The notes under the pieces are model-generated. The model made no database searches, was not told the DNA's origin, and saw nothing but the letters and a program-made list of their open reading frames with translations. From Beroe ovata (taxonomy: Eukaryota; Ctenophora; Nuda; Beroida; Beroidae), in contig CAMPET010000208.1 in the NCBI GenBank assembly GCA_946803715.1, forward strand, positions 108,255 through 130,730: DNA of 22,476 bases. The letters run 5' to 3'. Made by a program: the position numbers and the translations under genes. Below, one piece after another: positions 19,701 through 22,476 of the stretch. Every line of letters starts with the position of its first letter. Positions within the stretch are counted from its first letter, which is position 1.

Positions 19701-20651
19701 CACACACCCCGGATATAACACACACCCCGGANTATAATACACTCCCCGTATATAACACACACCCCGTATATTACACACACCCCGTATATTACACACACCC
19801 CGGATAGTACACAGTACACACCGTGTTATAATAGAGTCCACTATTACTCTTTCACAGTAGTAGCACGAGTCCATGACAATGCACACTTACAGTTAAAATC
19901 TGCATGTGCAACACTGCAACACACTCCATTTTATGACGTACAAGTAAGCTGTCATCAAACCAACAAACAAACTAAAATATAGATAAAAGTACACAGTAGG
20001 TACATAAATTCGATAGATCAATATGCACGTGAAAATGAAATAAGACTCACATTTTGTTTGTGTGAACAGCTAGTTTGCTGCATTCACTCAAAGAATTCAA
20101 TATCATTGGAACAGTCTCCACGACACTCTCCAGCTGCTCCTCTAATGTATCAAATGATGTTCTGTAGATCATTTTGAGTATCATATCCAAAGAGATGAAT
20201 TATTGTAATATGTTAAAGCACTATAATAGCAGTATATCAACCTGATATCATTTGAACACACTGATGTTGTCACAAATGAGTGGTAATGCTTGAAAGCAAG
20301 AGATTTCTGATAATCAAGAAGACGGCCTTCTTCTTCCTCCCATTTTTGTTTCTCATGGACTGCAAGATTCAGAAAATTGAAATTAAAAATAAATAATCCC
20401 TGTCAATACAAGCATTTTCCGATGAAATTAAAGAACTTACTAAACTTATCTGGAGTGAGATTACAGATAACGTCATTGAAATATTCTTCAAAGCCACCAA
20501 AGTTGGTCCAGTTTTCTGAAACATTGAAAGAATTTTTAATTTGCAGGGACCACCAGCTATTGTGTTAAGACATGACATTACACCAATATAAAAAACACAA
20601 ACCATTGAAATACTCTCCAAAGAACTTGTGGTAACGAGAGTCTGAAGACAT
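16739..20651 (-). CDS. COG8: Conserved oligomeric Golgi complex subunit 8
   Basis: COG8 belongs to lobe B of the COG tether, which guides retrograde vesicles inside the Golgi and keeps glycosylation enzymes in place. Thirteen exons fit in phase to 679 residues: 20603-20651, 20441-20515, 20242-20359, 20051-20161, 19436-19607, 19109-19255, 18882-18948, 18681-18811, 18342-18444, 18123-18263, 17685-17853, 17444-17578, 16739-17360. Family-matching blocks include RLLDYQKSLAFKHYHSF, ILEILELPQLIDTSIRNN, RVNLFDIITQYRSVF, FNSWLHQQVSYFLQLL, QSMYFGMSLGRVGTDFRG and LLNELRHCAPVSLNLNLAQQ. Human COG8 is 612 residues. The difference comes from the last exon, whose ~170-residue tail is Asp/Thr/Val-rich and repetitive (TIVTSDVDLVTDND, ALVADDVTVADVDDV) and then Ser/Glu-rich; it looks disordered. 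The start MSSDSRYHKFFGEYF is the first in-frame ATG before a sound donor. Confidence 0.97.
17007..17185. promoter_or_regulatory. Two X-box-like palindromes inside COG8 coding sequence
   Basis: GTTACCATGGCAAC (17007-17020) and GTTACTATGGTAAC (17172-17185) lie in the last exon and encode parts of the VAMVTGD and TIVTSD repeats of the acidic tail. They may be chance products of Val/Thr/Met codons, or reused repeat DNA. Confidence 0.3.
17862..18000. repeat. Minisatellite in COG8 intron ten
   Basis: Units of about 20-30 bases such as GTTAGGGAGTGAGTTAACA and TTGTTGTTAGGGAGTG, starting only a few bases from the acceptor of exon eleven. Confidence 0.85.
19676..19815. repeat. 16-18 bp minisatellite with an N, COG8 intron four
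   Basis: Tandem CACACCCCGTATATTACA and CACACCCCGGATATAACA units in the 443-base intron between exons four and five. An N at 19732 marks an uncertain copy number. Confidence 0.9.
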
Positions 20652-21255
20652 CTTATTTCCAACTTTTCAGTTGAACATATTAGACTAATTTGAATAAATC
20701 CTTACAGATATTCACTTCTTTGATAGCAATTCAAAGCAATGGGATCATTGGTCACCTCTTATTTTATGTTCTACTAGAAAAACTTAACCTAAGTCTACTC
20801 AAACATTAACATTCTAATATCATTTATTCATGTTTTAAGATGGAATGAATTACATTACCATTGTTGCATATATCAACTAACAACGTCTATAATGTAAAGG
20901 AATAAGGGACTTATAGGAAAGTGGTTCCACTGTTTGCAAATAACTCAACCAAATGGAAAGCCCGGATTTTTTGCAAGGTGGTAGAAAAAAAGATTGTGCT
21001 TGTGATGATCATCTCGGATTTTTGATTTAGGTTTTAGATTTTTTGTAATCAGCGTCGGAAGTTTCGAGAAAAGATGCAAAAATCAATAAGTAGTGTTGCA
21101 GAATAAGCAGAAATTTGCATTTTATGCCTTTGCTATGCGATTCAGGAGCTGCAGGTGTGAATTTAATGCATACATACAAATGTGCTTCATTTCGTTGTTT
21201 CTTTGTTTTGCTAGGTTTAAAATTTCAATATTGATGATTAAGGATCATGGAATCA

Positions 21256-21283
21256 CACACAAACACACACACACACACACACA
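21256..21283. repeat. CA microsatellite
   Basis: A short CA run with one AAAC interruption. Confidence 0.9.
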
Positions 21284-21633
21284 TAATTCGTGAGTGCTAA
21301 AATATGCATGGTGGCAGATACCATATTCAAAATCGATCAGTATCAGTATCATCTACTCGTTGTAATGGAGTACTGTGTGGGCACTCGTTGTCAAACACAA
21401 GGAAACATTTCCTGTAAACGAGACTAATAAAAATCGACTTTGGTCAAGACAGAGTGGTTATGTGCCTAGCCTGGCGAACACGGTGGAGATCCTTGCTGTA
21501 CGGCATGTTAAACAAGTAATCGAAACCGTGGGGTTCCGTACAGACCGCTCTGTCACAGAAGTTGATAGCCTAATCACACATTATGCCTTCATCTTTATCT
21601 AACCGCCTTCATCCAGCCTTAAATGAAAGTGTC

Positions 21634-21780
21634 GGCCTTTGATGAAGGCGCACGCCTGAATTAACTAAGCAAGAGGTCAACCTCACAGAAAATTTGAAAA
21701 ATCAATNGGCCTTTGATGAAGGCGCACGCCTGAATTAACTAAGCAAGAGGTCAACCTCACAGAAAATTTGAATAATCAAT
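21634..21780. repeat. 73-bp direct duplication flanking a single N
   Basis: 21634-21706 and 21708-21780 are identical except for one base, with N at 21707 exactly between. This is what two overlapping contig ends that were not merged would look like. Confidence 0.9.
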
Positions 21781-21821
21781 TGACAATTGACAATTTATTT
21801 ATTGTCGATCAATTAATTGAT
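21775..21821. other. AT-rich imperfect inverted repeat
   Basis: ATCAATTGACAATTGACAAT faces ATTGTCGATCAATTAATTGA across a six-base AT-rich loop (TTATTT region). It could form a cruciform or be a worn transposon end. Confidence 0.5.
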
Positions 21822-21837
21822 AGACCAAGAGCCTGTC

Positions 21838-21955
21838 GAGAATTTCGTTTTGCGCGCGGCGCACACTTATTCTCAGAGAAGCCGCTTTGCGGCTTTTCTG
21901 ACTTTGCTCATGTAGAGAATTTCCATTCGCGCGCGCGGCGCTAACTTATATTCAC
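21838..21955. repeat. Two GC-rich repeat units flanking a hairpin
   Basis: GAGAATTTC followed by TTTTGCGCGCGGCGC and ACTTATTCTC at 21838-21874, then GAGAATTTC, TTCGCGCGCGCGGCGC and ACTTATATTC at 21915-21955, about 77 bases apart. Between them AGAAGCCGC TTT GCGGCTTTTCT at 21877-21899 can form a stem with a small bulge. Confidence 0.65.
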
Positions 21956-22179
21956 ACTGGAAATAATATGTTTAATTACGGCAAGCACTGTTGCCAATGG
22001 CTGCAAAGCCCATGCCAATTGAAAGCGGTGCGCGCGATATCAGGGTCAATCATTGACAAGCGGAAAATAATTCAATGAAATGCAATTAACTGCCGGATAT
22101 ATAATCTGTCCACTGTTCATGTTTCATGCGCACGACGCGCGCGCTTTCATCAAAACTTTAAACAGGCCTTTGATGTGTC

Positions 22180-22202
22180 GGCCTTCGAAGAAGGCGCGCG
22201 CC
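22180..22202. repeat. Third copy of a GGCCTTnGAnGAAGGCGC element
   Basis: TCGGCCTTCGAAGAAGGCG here matches TCGGCCTTTGATGAAGGCG at 21632, also preceded by TGTCGG. The core GCCTTC GAA GAAGGC is a hairpin, and the two copies differ by changes in both halves. Confidence 0.55.
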
Positions 22203-22334
22203 TTGCACAAGAAACAGTGGACAGATAAGATCCAACAAAAATCAGAGCTTTCCGCGTTTTTTCTGATGGCCCCAGACCTGTGGAAGAAATTTCAATTCAA
22301 TCAGTTAAACTCAAACCGTTGTCTGTCACTCAAA

Positions 22335-22466
22335 CTGACATGTTATGGGTCGATAAGTCATTGAGCTATGGTAGGAGATTCAAATCAATCGATCGATCCA
22401 TTTGGAAGCTATCCTCAAATGCTCACCCAGTCTGACTTGTTTTGGGTCGATAAGGAGTTATGGTGG
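22335..22466. repeat. Two diverged units about 97 bp apart
   Basis: CTGACATGTTATGGGTCGAT followed by AAGTCATTGAGCTATGG (22335-22371) and CTGACTTGTTTTGGGTCGAT followed by AAGGAGTTATGG (22432-22463). The array may continue past the window edge. Confidence 0.6.
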
Positions 22467-22476
22467 CCATTAACTC

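Larger units (their letters stand above)
20652..22476. other. Intergenic region upstream of COG8
   Basis: 20652-21250 is AT-rich and should contain the COG8 promoter, though it has no CpG patch or clear TATA/CCAAT set. The right part holds dispersed repeats, hairpins and GCGCGC clusters. A 75-codon frame at 21375-21602 has no recognisable domain and no splice partners that I can support. Confidence 0.6.

Noticed and set aside
21375-21602. 75-codon plus-strand frame
   Set aside because: Stop-free by chance is plausible at this length; no domain, no neighbours and no splice partners.
1-22476. tRNA, rRNA, CRISPR or bacterial operon features
   Set aside because: I looked for cloverleaf A/B box pairs and regular spacer arrays and found none I could support; the spliced genes show the window is eukaryotic.

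Overview
The window looks like nuclear DNA of a non-vertebrate animal. Genes are split by spliceosomal introns, mostly 70-450 bases with GT-AG ends, and intergenic DNA is full of microsatellites, minisatellites and short CpG-rich GCGCGC clusters. The conserved proteins (SmB, COG8, guanylate kinase) are clearly animal-like. Compact genes plus strong signs of two divergent haplotypes would suit a sponge or other marine invertebrate, but the species cannot be named from the sequence.

Layout: 1-1758 is mostly repeats with no supported gene. 1759-3193 (minus) holds a tentative four-exon small gene, with NF-Y, CRE and RFX X-box-like sites near it. 3974-4471 (minus) is a three-exon gene for a 78-residue single-pass membrane protein that I reconstructed from splice sites and phase. 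5078-7466 (minus) is SNRPB (SmB) in two exons, with a long intron built of ~340-bp tandem units and a probable DNA transposon. 7579-9686 is a ~1.1-kb segment present twice in tandem, each copy starting right after a single N, most likely two haplotypes laid end to end. 10562-13039 (plus) is a seven-exon gene for an acidic coiled-coil protein with two helices that fit the PKA-anchoring pattern. 13897-15848 (minus) is guanylate kinase in five exons. 16739-20651 (minus) is COG8 in thirteen exons, with an unusual acidic C-terminal tail. 20652-22476 is intergenic, with dispersed short repeats and hairpins.

The genes do not form one pathway: SmB acts in splicing, COG8 in Golgi tethering, guanylate kinase in nucleotide metabolism. 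The most unusual signals are the many near-perfect 14-bp X-box palindromes across about 17 kb (two of them inside COG8 coding sequence), the two small genes missed by simple ORF calling, the reduced SmB tail, and the evidence that several apparent duplications are assembly artefacts.
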